Positions 41,861 to 49,659 of a stretch of DNA of 64,000 nt are shown piece after piece; the first letter of the stretch is position 1; every line of letters starts with the position of its first letter. This stretch comes from JANQFV01 sp964468185. Lineage in GTDB: Bacteria; Planctomycetota; Phycisphaerae; UBA1845; Fen-1342. The notes beneath the pieces are model-generated. The model searched no databases. It was given only the letters and a program-made list of their open reading frames with translations, and was not told the origin of the DNA. The translations under genes were made by a program, and so were the position numbers. The DNA lies in contig CAYXTR010000012.1 in NCBI GenBank assembly GCA_964468185.1, forward strand, positions 1 through 64,000. The letters run 5' to 3'.

Positions 41861-43585
41861 TTACGCTACGACCTCACGCTTGTGATAATGCGTGTGCAGC
41901 AGTTCGTGGCTCTTCTTGCCCAGCGGCGCGCCGAGAAAGTCTCGGTAGAGTTGCTGCACTTGCTCGTTGTGGTGCGACGCGCGGAGTGGTTCGTCGCGGT
42001 CGAGCTGGTAGAGCGCCTTGGCGCGGGCCCGCACCTTGTCGATATCGGTCCCCATCGGCTGTCCGCCGCCGGCGATGCAGCCGCCGGGGCAGGTCATCAC
42101 TTCGATGAAGTGCAGGTCGGTCCGGCGGCCGTCGCGGATTTCGTCGAGCAGTTTGGCGGCGTTGGCGAGGCCGCTGGCGACGGCGACGCCGAGTTCGACG
42201 CCGTCGATCTTGACGCGGGCTTCCTTGACGCCTTTGAGGCCGCGGAGTTTTTGGAGTTTCAGCTCTTTGAGCTCCTGGCCGGTGAGGAGGTAGTGGGCGG
42301 AGCGGATGGCGGCTTCCATGACGCCGCCGCTGGCGCCGAAAAGCTTGCCGGCGGAGCTGCGCTGGCCGAGGGGGGAGTCGGCGGTTTCGGGGGCGAGCTG
42401 GTTGAGGTCGAGGCCGCGCATCTTGATGAGGCGGGCCAGTTCGCGCGTGGTGATCACGGTGTCGATGTCGGGCAGGCCGTCGCGACTCATTTCGGGCCGG
42501 GTGGCCTCGAACTTTTTGGCGGTGCAGGGCATGACCGAGACGCTGTAGATGTTCTGCGGGTCGAGGCCGGTTTGCTGGGCGAAGTAGGTCTTGATGACGG
42601 CGCCCATCATCTGTTGGGGACTCTTGCAGGTGGAGAGGTTGTCGTTGAAGTCGGGGTAGAACTGCTCGACGAATTTGATCCAGCCGGGCGAGCAGCTTGT
42701 CATCATGGGGAGCTGGCCGCCGTTGTTGATGCGGTGCACGAGCTCGGAGCCTTCTTCCATGATGGTCAGGTCGGCGGCGAAGGCGGTGTCGAAGACGCGG
42801 TCGAAGCCGAGTCGGCGGAGAGCGGCGGTCATGACGCCGGTGATGTCCTTGCCGGCCCGCATGCCGAATTCCTCGGCGAGGGTGACGGAGACGGCGGGGG
42901 CGTGCTGGACGACGACGGTCTTGGTGGGGTCGTTCAGGGCGGTGACGACGTCGTCGAGGTTGTTCTGTTCGCGGAGGGCGCCGGTGGGGCAGACCATGAT
43001 GCACTGGCCGCAGTTGATGCAGCTCGACACGTTGAGGCCCTGGTCGAATGCGGTGCCGACGGTGGCCTGGCTGCCGCGCTGGATGAAGTCGATGGCAGCG
43101 ACGCCCTGCATTTCCTCACAGAAGCGAACGCATTTGCCGCAGAGTATGCATTTGTTCGGATCGCGGACGAGGGAGGGGCTGGAGACGTCGACCTTGCAGA
43201 GGTTGCGGTGGCCGTTGAAACGGCGTTCGCGGACGCCGAGCTCGTGGGCGAGGTCCTGTAACTCGCACTCGCCGTTACGGACACAGTAGAGGCAGTCGTC
43301 CGGGTGACTGGCGAGCAGCAATTCCATGATGGTCTGGCGGGCACGGATGGCGCGGGAGGAGTGCGTCTGGACTTTCATGCCCTCGGCGACCGGGAAGGCG
43401 CAGGAGGGGACGAGGCCGCGCTGGCCTTCGATCTCGACGGCACACATGCGGCAGGCGCCGGTGGGCGTGAGTTCGGGCATATGGCAGAGGGTCGGGACCT
43501 TGACGCCGATGCGTCGGCAGGCGTCGAGGACCGTTTCGCCGTTTTTGACTTCGACGGGGTGGTTGTTGATTTCGATCGTGAACAC
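41861..43585 (-). CDS. hydA: [FeFe] hydrogenase catalytic subunit HydA (NADH-linked, M3 type)
   Basis: A 574-residue enzyme that makes or uses H2 at the H-cluster. N-terminal [2Fe-2S] (C34 C45 C48 C62), His-ligated [4Fe-4S] (H94 C98 C101 C107), two ferredoxin clusters (C146-C156 and C189-C199), then H-cluster motifs TSCSPGW (C298), MPCTAKKFE (C354) and EVMTCPGGCIAGGGQP (C499, C503). Order and length match HndD/HydA of trimeric or tetrameric NAD(P)-dependent enzymes. L1 reads TSCSPGW instead of the usual TSCCPGW. With HydB and HydC it should couple ferredoxin and NADH oxidation to proton reduction. GTG start with GAGGAG six bases upstream. Gap to hydB 39 bases. Confidence 0.97.
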   Translation of the reverse strand: MFTIEINNHPVEVKNGETVLDACRRIGVKVPTLCHMPELTPTGACRMCAVEIEGQRGLVPSCAFPVAEGMKVQTHSSRAIRARQTIMELLLASHPDDCLYCVRNGECELQDLAHELGVRERRFNGHRNLCKVDVSSPSLVRDPNKCILCGKCVRFCEEMQGVAAIDFIQRGSQATVGTAFDQGLNVSSCINCGQCIMVCPTGALREQNNLDDVVTALNDPTKTVVVQHAPAVSVTLAEEFGMRAGKDITGVMTAALRRLGFDRVFDTAFAADLTIMEEGSELVHRINNGGQLPMMTSCSPGWIKFVEQFYPDFNDNLSTCKSPQQMMGAVIKTYFAQQTGLDPQNIYSVSVMPCTAKKFEATRPEMSRDGLPDIDTVITTRELARLIKMRGLDLNQLAPETADSPLGQRSSAGKLFGASGGVMEAAIRSAHYLLTGQELKELKLQKLRGLKGVKEARVKIDGVELGVAVASGLANAAKLLDEIRDGRRTDLHFIEVMTCPGGCIAGGGQPMGTDIDKVRARAKALYQLDRDEPLRASHHNEQVQQLYRDFLGAPLGKKSHELLHTHYHKREVVA

Positions 43586-43624
43586 GCTGTACTCCTCAGC
43601 CGTCAGCGGGCTGGTGTCGTGATT

Positions 43625-45625
43625 CTACTCGGCGATGACTGCATTGAGGCGGCACGATTCGACACAGGCGCCGCAGGCGATGCACTCTTCTTCGACGATG
43701 TAATGGGGGCTCTTGGGGGCACCTTTGATGGCACCGACCGGGCAGTGTTTGGCACAGAGTGTGCAACCTTTGCAGAGATCGGGGTCGATGCGGTAGTGCA
43801 GGAGCTCGCGGCACGCTCCGGCCGGGCACTTGCGTTCGTACACGTGGGCTTCGTATTCGTCGCGGAACCACTGGAGCGTGCTGAGCACGGGGCTGGGGGC
43901 CGTCTGTCCGAGGCCGCACAGGCTGGTGTCGCGGATGACCTCGGACAGACGTTCGAGCTGCATGACGCCCTTGAAGCGCTCGAGGGCGTCGTGGCCGGTC
44001 TCGTTGCGGCGGGCGCGGGTGATGCGCTCGAGGATTTCGAGCATGCGCTTGGTGCCTTCGCGGCAGGGGATGCACTTGCCGCAGCTTTCGCGTTGGATGA
44101 AGTCCATGAAGAACTTGGCGACGTCGACCATGCAGGTGTCTTCGTCCATGACGACCAGGCCGCCGGAGCCCATCATCGCGCCGACGGTCTTCAAGGACTC
44201 GTAGTCGATCTGGATGTCGAGGTGTTGCGCGGGGATGCACCCGCCGGAGGGGCCACCGATCTGCACGGCTTTATACTGCTTGTTTTCGGGGATGCCGCCG
44301 CCGATGGCGAAGACGACGTCGCGCACGGTTGTGCCCATGGCGACCTCGACGAGGCCGGTCAGGGTGACTTTTCCGGAGAGGGCGAAGACCTTGGTGCCTT
44401 TGCTGGTCTCGGTGCCGACCGAGGCGAACCAGTCGGGGCCGTTGGCGACGAGTAGTGGGAGATTCGCCAGGGTCTCCACGTTATTGATGATCGTGGGCTT
44501 GCCGAACAGGCCGGAGACGGCGGGGAAAGGTGGGCGCGGGCGCGGCATGCCGCGCTTGCCTTCGACGCTGTGAATGAGGGCAGTTTCCTCGCCGCAAACG
44601 AAGGCGCCGGCGCCTTGCTTGATGATGATTTCGAGACTGAAGCCGCTGCCGAGGACGTTCTCGCCCAGCAGGCCATAGGCGCGGGCCTGCGCGAGGGCGG
44701 TCTTGAGGCGTTCGATGGCGAGCGGGTATTCGGCGCGGATGTAGACGTAGGCTTTGCTGGCGCCGATGCCGTAGGCGGCGAGGGCGAGGCCTTCGACGAG
44801 ACGATGGGGGTCGCCCTCGATGACAGCGCGGTCCATGAAGGCGCCCGGGTCACCCTCGTCGGCGTTGCAGATGAGGTATTTTTGTTCGCTGGGGGTGTTG
44901 AGGGCGAACTTCCACTTGCGGCCGGTCGGGAAGCCGCCGCCGCCGCGACCGCGCAGGCCGGCCTGCTCGATGGCGTCGCACAGCTCGGCAGGGGTGGTGT
45001 CGCGCAAGGTGCGGGCGAGGGCCTGGTAGCCGCCGCGGGCGAGGTATTCGTCGATGCTGTTGGGGTTGACGAGGCCGCAGTTGGCGAGCACCCAGCGGGT
45101 CTGGGGGGCGAAGAAGGGGTGCTCGTCGAGGTAGGCGATGTCGGTCCAGGGCGCCTGCTTAGCGTTGTTTTCGGCTGGACGGAACTGGCCGAGGACCAAC
45201 TCGCCGGGGATTCGTTCGGCGAGGACGGCGTCGAGCAGGTCGTTGACCTTCTTTTCGGTGACGCCTTTGAACGCGATGCGCGTACGGCCGGGAAGCTGGA
45301 TGTCGACGAGTGGTTCGGCGGCGCACAGGCCGATGCAGCCGACTTCGACGACCTCTGCGTCGATGTTCCTCTCACTGAGGTAGGCACGGATGGCGTTGAG
45401 CGTCTTGGCCGCACCAGCGCCGAGGCCGCAGGTTCCGGCACCGACGAAGATCGTCGGTTTTGCGACGCAGTCGCGTTTGAGCAGACCGAGTTGGGCCGCG
45501 AGTGCTTCCTGCGCGCCGGCGTCGACGTCGTGGCCATTGCCGCTGAGCAGTTGACGCACGAACTCCGGCTGGAGTGCGGGCCGGGGGTGACAATCGTTGC
45601 AGCGATGTTCGTTATGCGTTGCCAT
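43625..45625 (-). CDS. hydB: NADH-binding flavoprotein subunit HydB of the hydrogenase (NuoF-like)
   Basis: A 666-residue subunit. The N-terminal thioredoxin-like [2Fe-2S] domain has C66, C97 and C101 (GTCGLG, VGCIGLC). The NuoF core has the FMN/NADH site GRGGGGFPTGRKWKF and CNADEGDPGAF and the [4Fe-4S] motif ESCGKCIPCREGT with the fourth Cys in TSLCGLG. The C-terminal domain adds two ferredoxin clusters (CKGCTLCAKHCP and CIACGACVESC), as in electron-bifurcating HydABC of Thermotoga type. It should carry FMN and exchange electrons with NADH. It overlaps hydC by 14 bases. The name follows HydABC use; HndC is the matching name in Desulfovibrio. Confidence 0.95.
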   Translation of the reverse strand: MATHNEHRCNDCHPRPALQPEFVRQLLSGNGHDVDAGAQEALAAQLGLLKRDCVAKPTIFVGAGTCGLGAGAAKTLNAIRAYLSERNIDAEVVEVGCIGLCAAEPLVDIQLPGRTRIAFKGVTEKKVNDLLDAVLAERIPGELVLGQFRPAENNAKQAPWTDIAYLDEHPFFAPQTRWVLANCGLVNPNSIDEYLARGGYQALARTLRDTTPAELCDAIEQAGLRGRGGGGFPTGRKWKFALNTPSEQKYLICNADEGDPGAFMDRAVIEGDPHRLVEGLALAAYGIGASKAYVYIRAEYPLAIERLKTALAQARAYGLLGENVLGSGFSLEIIIKQGAGAFVCGEETALIHSVEGKRGMPRPRPPFPAVSGLFGKPTIINNVETLANLPLLVANGPDWFASVGTETSKGTKVFALSGKVTLTGLVEVAMGTTVRDVVFAIGGGIPENKQYKAVQIGGPSGGCIPAQHLDIQIDYESLKTVGAMMGSGGLVVMDEDTCMVDVAKFFMDFIQRESCGKCIPCREGTKRMLEILERITRARRNETGHDALERFKGVMQLERLSEVIRDTSLCGLGQTAPSPVLSTLQWFRDEYEAHVYERKCPAGACRELLHYRIDPDLCKGCTLCAKHCPVGAIKGAPKSPHYIVEEECIACGACVESCRLNAVIAE

Positions 45626-46103
45626 TGCCGTCCTTGCTCAATTCGTTGTTGTACTGCTTGATGATCTTGCGGATTTTGTCGGGGGTAACGCCGGCATGGA
45701 ACTCGCCGTTGATCGCGACGACCGGGGCGAGGCCGCAGGCCCCGATACAGGCGACGACTTCGATGCTGAACTTGCCGTCGCGTGTGGTCTGGCCTGGCTC
45801 GACTTGGAGCGTTTGCTTGAGGGCTTCGAGCACCGCAGCGGAGCCTTTGACGTGGCAAGCGGTACCACGGCACACCTGGCAGTGCACCTGGCCCTTGGGC
45901 TGGAAGCGGAACTGGTTGTAGAACGTCGCGACGCCGTAGACCTTGCTGACGGGCAGGTTCAGGCGCCGGCCGACTTCGACCATGGATTCGCGCGAGAGGT
46001 AGCCGAACCGTTCCTGGACCGCCTGGAGGATGGGGATGAGATGTTCCCGGCGGGCGTTCGGATAGGTGTCGAGCACGGACTGGAGTTCTTCGGTCGCGAT
46101 CAC
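45612..46103 (-). CDS. hydC: [2Fe-2S] thioredoxin-like subunit HydC of the hydrogenase (NuoE-like)
   Basis: A 163-residue protein. Cluster ligands are C78 and C83 (CRGTAC) and C119 and C123 (CIGAC), the NuoE/HydC arrangement. The helical N-terminus (residues 6-60) with GYLSRESMVEVGRRLNLP is typical. It transfers electrons at the NADH side of the complex and is required for the HydABC trimer. The GTG start at 46103 overlaps the TAG stop of rex by one base (TAGTG), so rex and hydC are coupled, and its 3' end overlaps hydB. Confidence 0.95.
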   Translation of the reverse strand: MIATEELQSVLDTYPNARREHLIPILQAVQERFGYLSRESMVEVGRRLNLPVSKVYGVATFYNQFRFQPKGQVHCQVCRGTACHVKGSAAVLEALKQTLQVEPGQTTRDGKFSIEVVACIGACGLAPVVAINGEFHAGVTPDKIRKIIKQYNNELSKDGNGNA

Positions 46104-46741
46104 TATTGTGCCTCCCGTCGACTGCGTCGCTCATGGGCGAAGAACGCCACCTTCTCGAGCGACAGGGCGATGTCGACATCTTCCACGTATACATCTGTCG
46201 GTACGCGCAGGCGCGTTGGCGCGAAGTTCAGCAGGCCGCTGACGCCCAGTTTGATGAGTTGGTCGGCGACTTCCTGAGCCGCCTCTGCCGGTACGGCGAT
46301 GATGCCGACGGCGACGGGCTGGCGGCGGAGGAGATCGGGCATTTCCGAGACGTTGTAGCAATGGCAGCCGTGCATGACCCGGCCGACCTTGTCGGGTGCG
46401 GTATCGAATGCGGCGACGATGCGGTGACCGGGATGGCGCCCGGTGAAATAGTCGAGGATGGCGCGGCCGAGATGGCCGACGCCGACGAGCACTGCTTCGC
46501 CCGCCGTCTTAGGATCGAGTAGTTGGCTGACGTGCTCGATTAAGCCGTCGACGTCGTAACCCTTTGCGGGGCTGCCGGTATACCCGATGGTCATGAGGTC
46601 GCGGCGGACTTGGGCGGGGGTAACGCCCTGCAATGCGGCGAGCTCGTGGGAGTAGATACGGTGTTTTCCCTCAGCCTGCCAGCAGCGTAGATGGCGGCGG
46701 TAGCTGCTTAGCCGCTCGATGACTTTGGTGGGGATATCCAT
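46103..46741 (-). CDS. rex: Redox-sensing transcriptional repressor Rex
   Basis: A 212-residue homodimeric repressor that senses the NADH/NAD+ ratio. The N-terminal winged helix (residues 1-75) shows IYSHELAALQGVTPAQVRRDLMTIGYTGSPAKGYDV, the family wording. The Rossmann part has the dinucleotide loop VGVGHLGRAILDY and the C-terminal domain swap helix SLEKVAFFAHER. High NADH releases Rex from its operator and opens transcription. It is the first gene of the operon with hydC, and a Rex operator overlaps its own promoter region about 100 bases upstream, giving autoregulation and control of all eleven genes. Confidence 0.95.
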   Translation of the reverse strand: MDIPTKVIERLSSYRRHLRCWQAEGKHRIYSHELAALQGVTPAQVRRDLMTIGYTGSPAKGYDVDGLIEHVSQLLDPKTAGEAVLVGVGHLGRAILDYFTGRHPGHRIVAAFDTAPDKVGRVMHGCHCYNVSEMPDLLRRQPVAVGIIAVPAEAAQEVADQLIKLGVSGLLNFAPTRLRVPTDVYVEDVDIALSLEKVAFFAHERRSRREAQ

Positions 46742-46845
46742 ATCCGCTGCTCCATGAACTCGCTGCTCGGGTATCCGAGGCTTCGCAGTTCGGTGGCTTG
46801 TGCTATCCGCCCTGTCGACTATCGAAGGCCGTTACTTCGGTAACG

Positions 46846-46863
46846 TTGTGAATACATTCACAC
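46846..46863. promoter_or_regulatory. Rex operator (ROP box)
   Basis: TTGTGAATACATTCACAC is 17 of 18 positions identical in pattern to the Rex consensus TTGTGAA-N4-TTCACAA. It follows the -10 element of the rex promoter directly and lies 105 bases before the rex start codon, so bound Rex should block transcription of rex and the hyd genes. Confidence 0.9.
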
Positions 46864-46890
46864 TGTATATACGGATCGTCAGGTTGTCAA
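46864..46890 (-). promoter_or_regulatory. Promoter of the rex-hyd operon
   Basis: On the minus strand a perfect TTGACA (46890-46885) is followed after 15 bases by TATACA (46869-46864); TACAGT two bases on gives a 17-base spacing. The Rex operator begins at the next base, covering the expected transcription start. Confidence 0.7.
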
Positions 46891-47200
46891 GTTCGCATAA
46901 GTCCGATTTCGCACTCGAATCTGGCTGGGGAGTTACGTTTTCGAAGCCTGGCTGAATCGCAGGTACGGTTTCCTTGGTGGGGGAGTTCGAGTGAGATTAT
47001 CGGTCCGGATGGCCTGACACTATCTGACGTATCATCAGTCTACAAAAAAACTTGTGATTATCGCCGCACCCGGAATAGCTCAGTTACGTAAGAGGTTATG
47101 ACAGGTGCCTTGAGGAGATCGGAAGGGTGACCGGCAAGGTTGCCCAAGTGCGTGTCCTCCTGAAGGCCTCCAAAACGACCCTCTCCTCCCTTCCCAGGTG

Positions 47201-47232
47201 AGAGCCGGTCCCCCTCCCAGGGGGCCGGCTCT
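47201..47232 (-). terminator. Strong hairpin after the aminopeptidase gene
   Basis: AGAGCCGG and CCGGCTCT enclose an inner C-rich/G-rich stem (CCCC/GGGG) and a small loop. On the minus strand it begins 37 bases after the stop of the aminopeptidase gene. No T-run follows on that strand, so efficiency is uncertain. Confidence 0.6.
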
Positions 47233-47268
47233 TGCCGTTTATGCATTGCTTGGCGGATCTCAGTGGAT

Positions 47269-48378
47269 TCACCTGTTTAGCAGATGCTCGCTGTCATTGA
47301 ACAGTCCCTCGATGCGGTCGTGGAGCGAGTTGTCGGGCTTTCCGGGGCCCTGTTCGTCGAGGACCATGGCTTCGAAGAGGTCGACCATGGCTTGCCAGTC
47401 CTGGAGGCTGACCCACTCGCTGGCGATCCGGCGCTTCTTCGTGTCCATGTTGTGATAGTTGCCGAGCGCGAGGCAGATGCCGCTGACGGTGTAGCCGTAG
47501 GCGCCAAATGCGGCCGCTTCGCACATGCCGCCGTCCATGAGTTTGCGCTGGAACTGGAACTTCTTGCGGCGACGGGCGAGGCGCTGGGCGACGCGGACGC
47601 TGAAGTCGGTGAGTGCCGGCGTGTAGATGGTACCGCGGTCGCCGACGCGGATGATCGGACCGTCGCCGATGGGGGCATTGACGAGGGCGCTGCTGGTTTC
47701 GATGGAGATGACGGCGGCACGTTTAGGGACGGTCCTGGCTTTGATGGCGCCGACTGCGCCGACGAAGCCGACCTCTTCGGCGCGTGAGAAGAGGCAGTAG
47801 ACTTCGGCGTGGGCCTTTTTGCGGCTGAGGCGGCGGAGGAGTTCGAGCATGGCGCCGACGCCGGCGAGATCGTCGCACGCGCGGGCGGTGATGCGTTCGC
47901 CGCGGAGGGCTGGATCGGGCAGGTCCCACATTCCCAGGGTACCGGGGGGGACGGGTTTGCTGACCTGGAGGCTGGCGGCCTTGGGGATGCGGGGGCGGCC
48001 GGGTGCGCTGGGCGGTGCGACCTTGGTCAGCTTGGTGACTTTGCCTTTGACCCATTTGCCGTCGACCCAGAAGCGGACCTTGGCATCTTTGAAGTACTCG
48101 GGGCGTACGCCGCCGCGAAAGTCGGCCAAGAGGGTTTGCTTCCCTTTCATCTGGGTGGCTTCGAAGCCGGGGTGGTCCAGGTGGGCGGCGAATGCGAGGG
48201 GGCGGACCTGGCGCGGTTGGTAGCGATAATGGGCCAGCAGATTGCCGTAGCGGTCGTATTTGAGCTTGACGCCGGCGAGTTTGCGGCAGGCCTCGTCAAC
48301 GTAAGCGACGACGTGGTCTTCGAGGTAGGGCGCGGTGGGCAGGGCGAGCAGCTCTTTGAGCACATTGGGAAGTGGCAT
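47269..48378 (-). CDS. M42/M20-like metallo-aminopeptidase
   Basis: A 369-residue cytoplasmic peptidase of the zinc-dependent clan MH. Likely metal ligands are in AAHLDHPG (H-x-D), ARACDDLAGVGAM (bridging Asp), SRAEEVGFVGA (catalytic Glu and ligand Glu), ISIETSSA and, at the C-terminus, GNYHNMD. This order fits M42 glutamyl or deblocking aminopeptidases, with the beta-barrel insert between about residues 70 and 150 (KVRFWVDGKWVKGKVTKL). It should trim short peptides. GGAG lies eight bases before the ATG. It is a single gene between the rex-hyd promoter and a divergent sigma factor gene. Confidence 0.85.
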   Translation of the reverse strand: MPLPNVLKELLALPTAPYLEDHVVAYVDEACRKLAGVKLKYDRYGNLLAHYRYQPRQVRPLAFAAHLDHPGFEATQMKGKQTLLADFRGGVRPEYFKDAKVRFWVDGKWVKGKVTKLTKVAPPSAPGRPRIPKAASLQVSKPVPPGTLGMWDLPDPALRGERITARACDDLAGVGAMLELLRRLSRKKAHAEVYCLFSRAEEVGFVGAVGAIKARTVPKRAAVISIETSSALVNAPIGDGPIIRVGDRGTIYTPALTDFSVRVAQRLARRRKKFQFQRKLMDGGMCEAAAFGAYGYTVSGICLALGNYHNMDTKKRRIASEWVSLQDWQAMVDLFEAMVLDEQGPGKPDNSLHDRIEGLFNDSEHLLNR

Positions 48379-48523
48379 GCTGTGTCTCCGTCAGATTCCG
48401 AGGCAGAATGGCCCTGGCGATCGTACGTGATCGGGGAGGCGTCGCCAAGGAGGAGCGACGGGGGCGGCAGGGAACGTTTTTCGACAATTTCGTGACGGAC
48501 CTTGGTGTGCCCGGGCGTCCATA

Positions 48524-49108
48524 ATGGGTGGAATGTCAAGCGTGAGCATCGATGCTGACACACTGCGGCAGCTTGTCGCCGACGCGCAGCGCGGCAGCCG
48601 CCTGGCCGCGGATCGGCTCGTTCGCCAGCACGAAGGCTGGGTGCGGAGCGCGATCTATGGCGTAACGGGACGGGCGGACGTGGTGGAGGATGTGGCTCAG
48701 CAGGTCTGGGCACGGGCGTGGCAGAAGTTGCGCACGCTTGACAATCCGCGTCGCTTACGGCCGTGGCTGTACAGCATTGCCCGGAACGCGGCGATCGACG
48801 CGAGTATGGCCCGGCGGCGTGATGCGGAGGCGGCGTTGTCGCTTGACGGGCGACGGGCGTTGCCGGATGCGCGTCAGCCGAGTCCGTTCGGGGCAGCAGC
48901 CGGGAATGAGCTGCATGAGACGCTTTTGCGGGCGGTGCAGGCGTTGCCGGGGCATTATCGCGAGCCGTTCGTGCTGCGACACTTGGAAGATTGGAGTTAT
49001 GCGGAGATTGGCGAGGCGTTGGAGCTGCCGGTCGAGACCGTTGAGACAAGACTGACCCGAGCGCGACGGATGTTGCGTGAATTGCTACAGGACAAGGTTG
49101 CATCATGA
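48524..49108 (+). CDS. ECF RNA polymerase sigma factor
   Basis: A 194-residue sigma factor. Region 2 (about residues 30-100) has DRLVRQHEGWVRSAIYGVTGRADVVEDVAQQVWARAWQ and RPWLYSIARNAAID; region 4 (about 130-190) has LLRAVQALPGHYREPFVLRHLEDWSYAEIGEALELPVETVETRLTRAR, the usual HTH. It should direct polymerase to a small regulon. The next gene starts with an ATGA overlap and encodes a membrane protein with anti-sigma features, so this is a classical sigma/anti-sigma pair. ATG at 48524 or 48533 are both possible; neither has a good ribosome binding site. Confidence 0.9.
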   Translation: MGGMSSVSIDADTLRQLVADAQRGSRLAADRLVRQHEGWVRSAIYGVTGRADVVEDVAQQVWARAWQKLRTLDNPRRLRPWLYSIARNAAIDASMARRRDAEAALSLDGRRALPDARQPSPFGAAAGNELHETLLRAVQALPGHYREPFVLRHLEDWSYAEIGEALELPVETVETRLTRARRMLRELLQDKVAS

Positions 49109-49647
49109 GCTATGAGCCCGATCGTTTGGAACGACTGATTTCGCGTCAGCTAGACGGGGAATGTTCCGCTGACGAGCGGGAGGAGCTTGATCTGTTGATT
49201 GCGACGGATGCGCAGGCGCGGCGCGCACTGACTGATTATGAGGCGTTGGATCAGCAGGTGGGCGACGCGCTGCGGGTGGCGTTGGACCGACCGCGGCGGC
49301 ATCGCATTCTATCCGCGACGTGGACCCGGGTCGGGAAGGGTCTGATGGTGGCGGCGGCCGCGTGTGTGGCGGCGTTGGCCTGGCTCCAGCCGACGCAGCC
49401 GTCCGAGCCCGGCCCGGGGTCCGCGCGCCGTCAGCAGGCGGGTGCGACGCATTCGTGGTTTGTGCCGGCGGGACCACAGGTTGACGCGGTCGAGCCGGTA
49501 CCGAGTCGGTATGTTCGTCCGGAGGTACAGGTCCGCGGCACGCAACGGGAGTGGATCATCATTCCGGGCGATCGTCCGGGAGTTTACCAGATTATCGAGG
49601 TTGATCGGGTGCGTACGCATGCGATTCGCCTACAGCGAGATTTTTGA
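49105..49647 (+). CDS. Putative membrane anti-sigma factor
   Basis: A 180-residue protein. The N-terminal helical part (residues 1-65) begins LERLISRQLDGECSADEREELDLLIATDAQARRALTDYEALDQQV, the pattern of anti-sigma domains that bind ECF factors but without the zinc HxxxCxxC set. One membrane segment spans about residues 77-95 (GLMVAAAACVAALAWL). The C-terminal periplasmic part of about 85 residues is Pro-rich at first and has no known fold. Overlap ATGA with the sigma factor gene supports co-regulation. Identification rests on position and N-terminal pattern. Confidence 0.75.
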   Translation: MSYEPDRLERLISRQLDGECSADEREELDLLIATDAQARRALTDYEALDQQVGDALRVALDRPRRHRILSATWTRVGKGLMVAAAACVAALAWLQPTQPSEPGPGSARRQQAGATHSWFVPAGPQVDAVEPVPSRYVRPEVQVRGTQREWIIIPGDRPGVYQIIEVDRVRTHAIRLQRDF

Positions 49648-49659
49648 CAGGAGAATGTC

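Larger units (their letters stand above)
46742..47268. other. Intergenic region: rex-hyd leader and promoter, aminopeptidase 3' end
   Basis: About 530 bases with no gene. The rex operon promoter and operator lie at 46846-46890 (separate entries). A terminator hairpin for the aminopeptidase is at 47201-47232. Between 46900 and 47195 I see no gene or RNA; a phrase resembling a tRNA D-arm (AGCTCAGTT near 47077) has no matching acceptor or anticodon arms. Confidence 0.5.

Noticed and set aside
47058..47246. Small minus-strand frame and a tRNA-like AGCTCAGTT phrase
   Set aside because: No acceptor stem, anticodon or T arm can be drawn; the frame overlaps the terminator hairpin and has no ribosome binding site.
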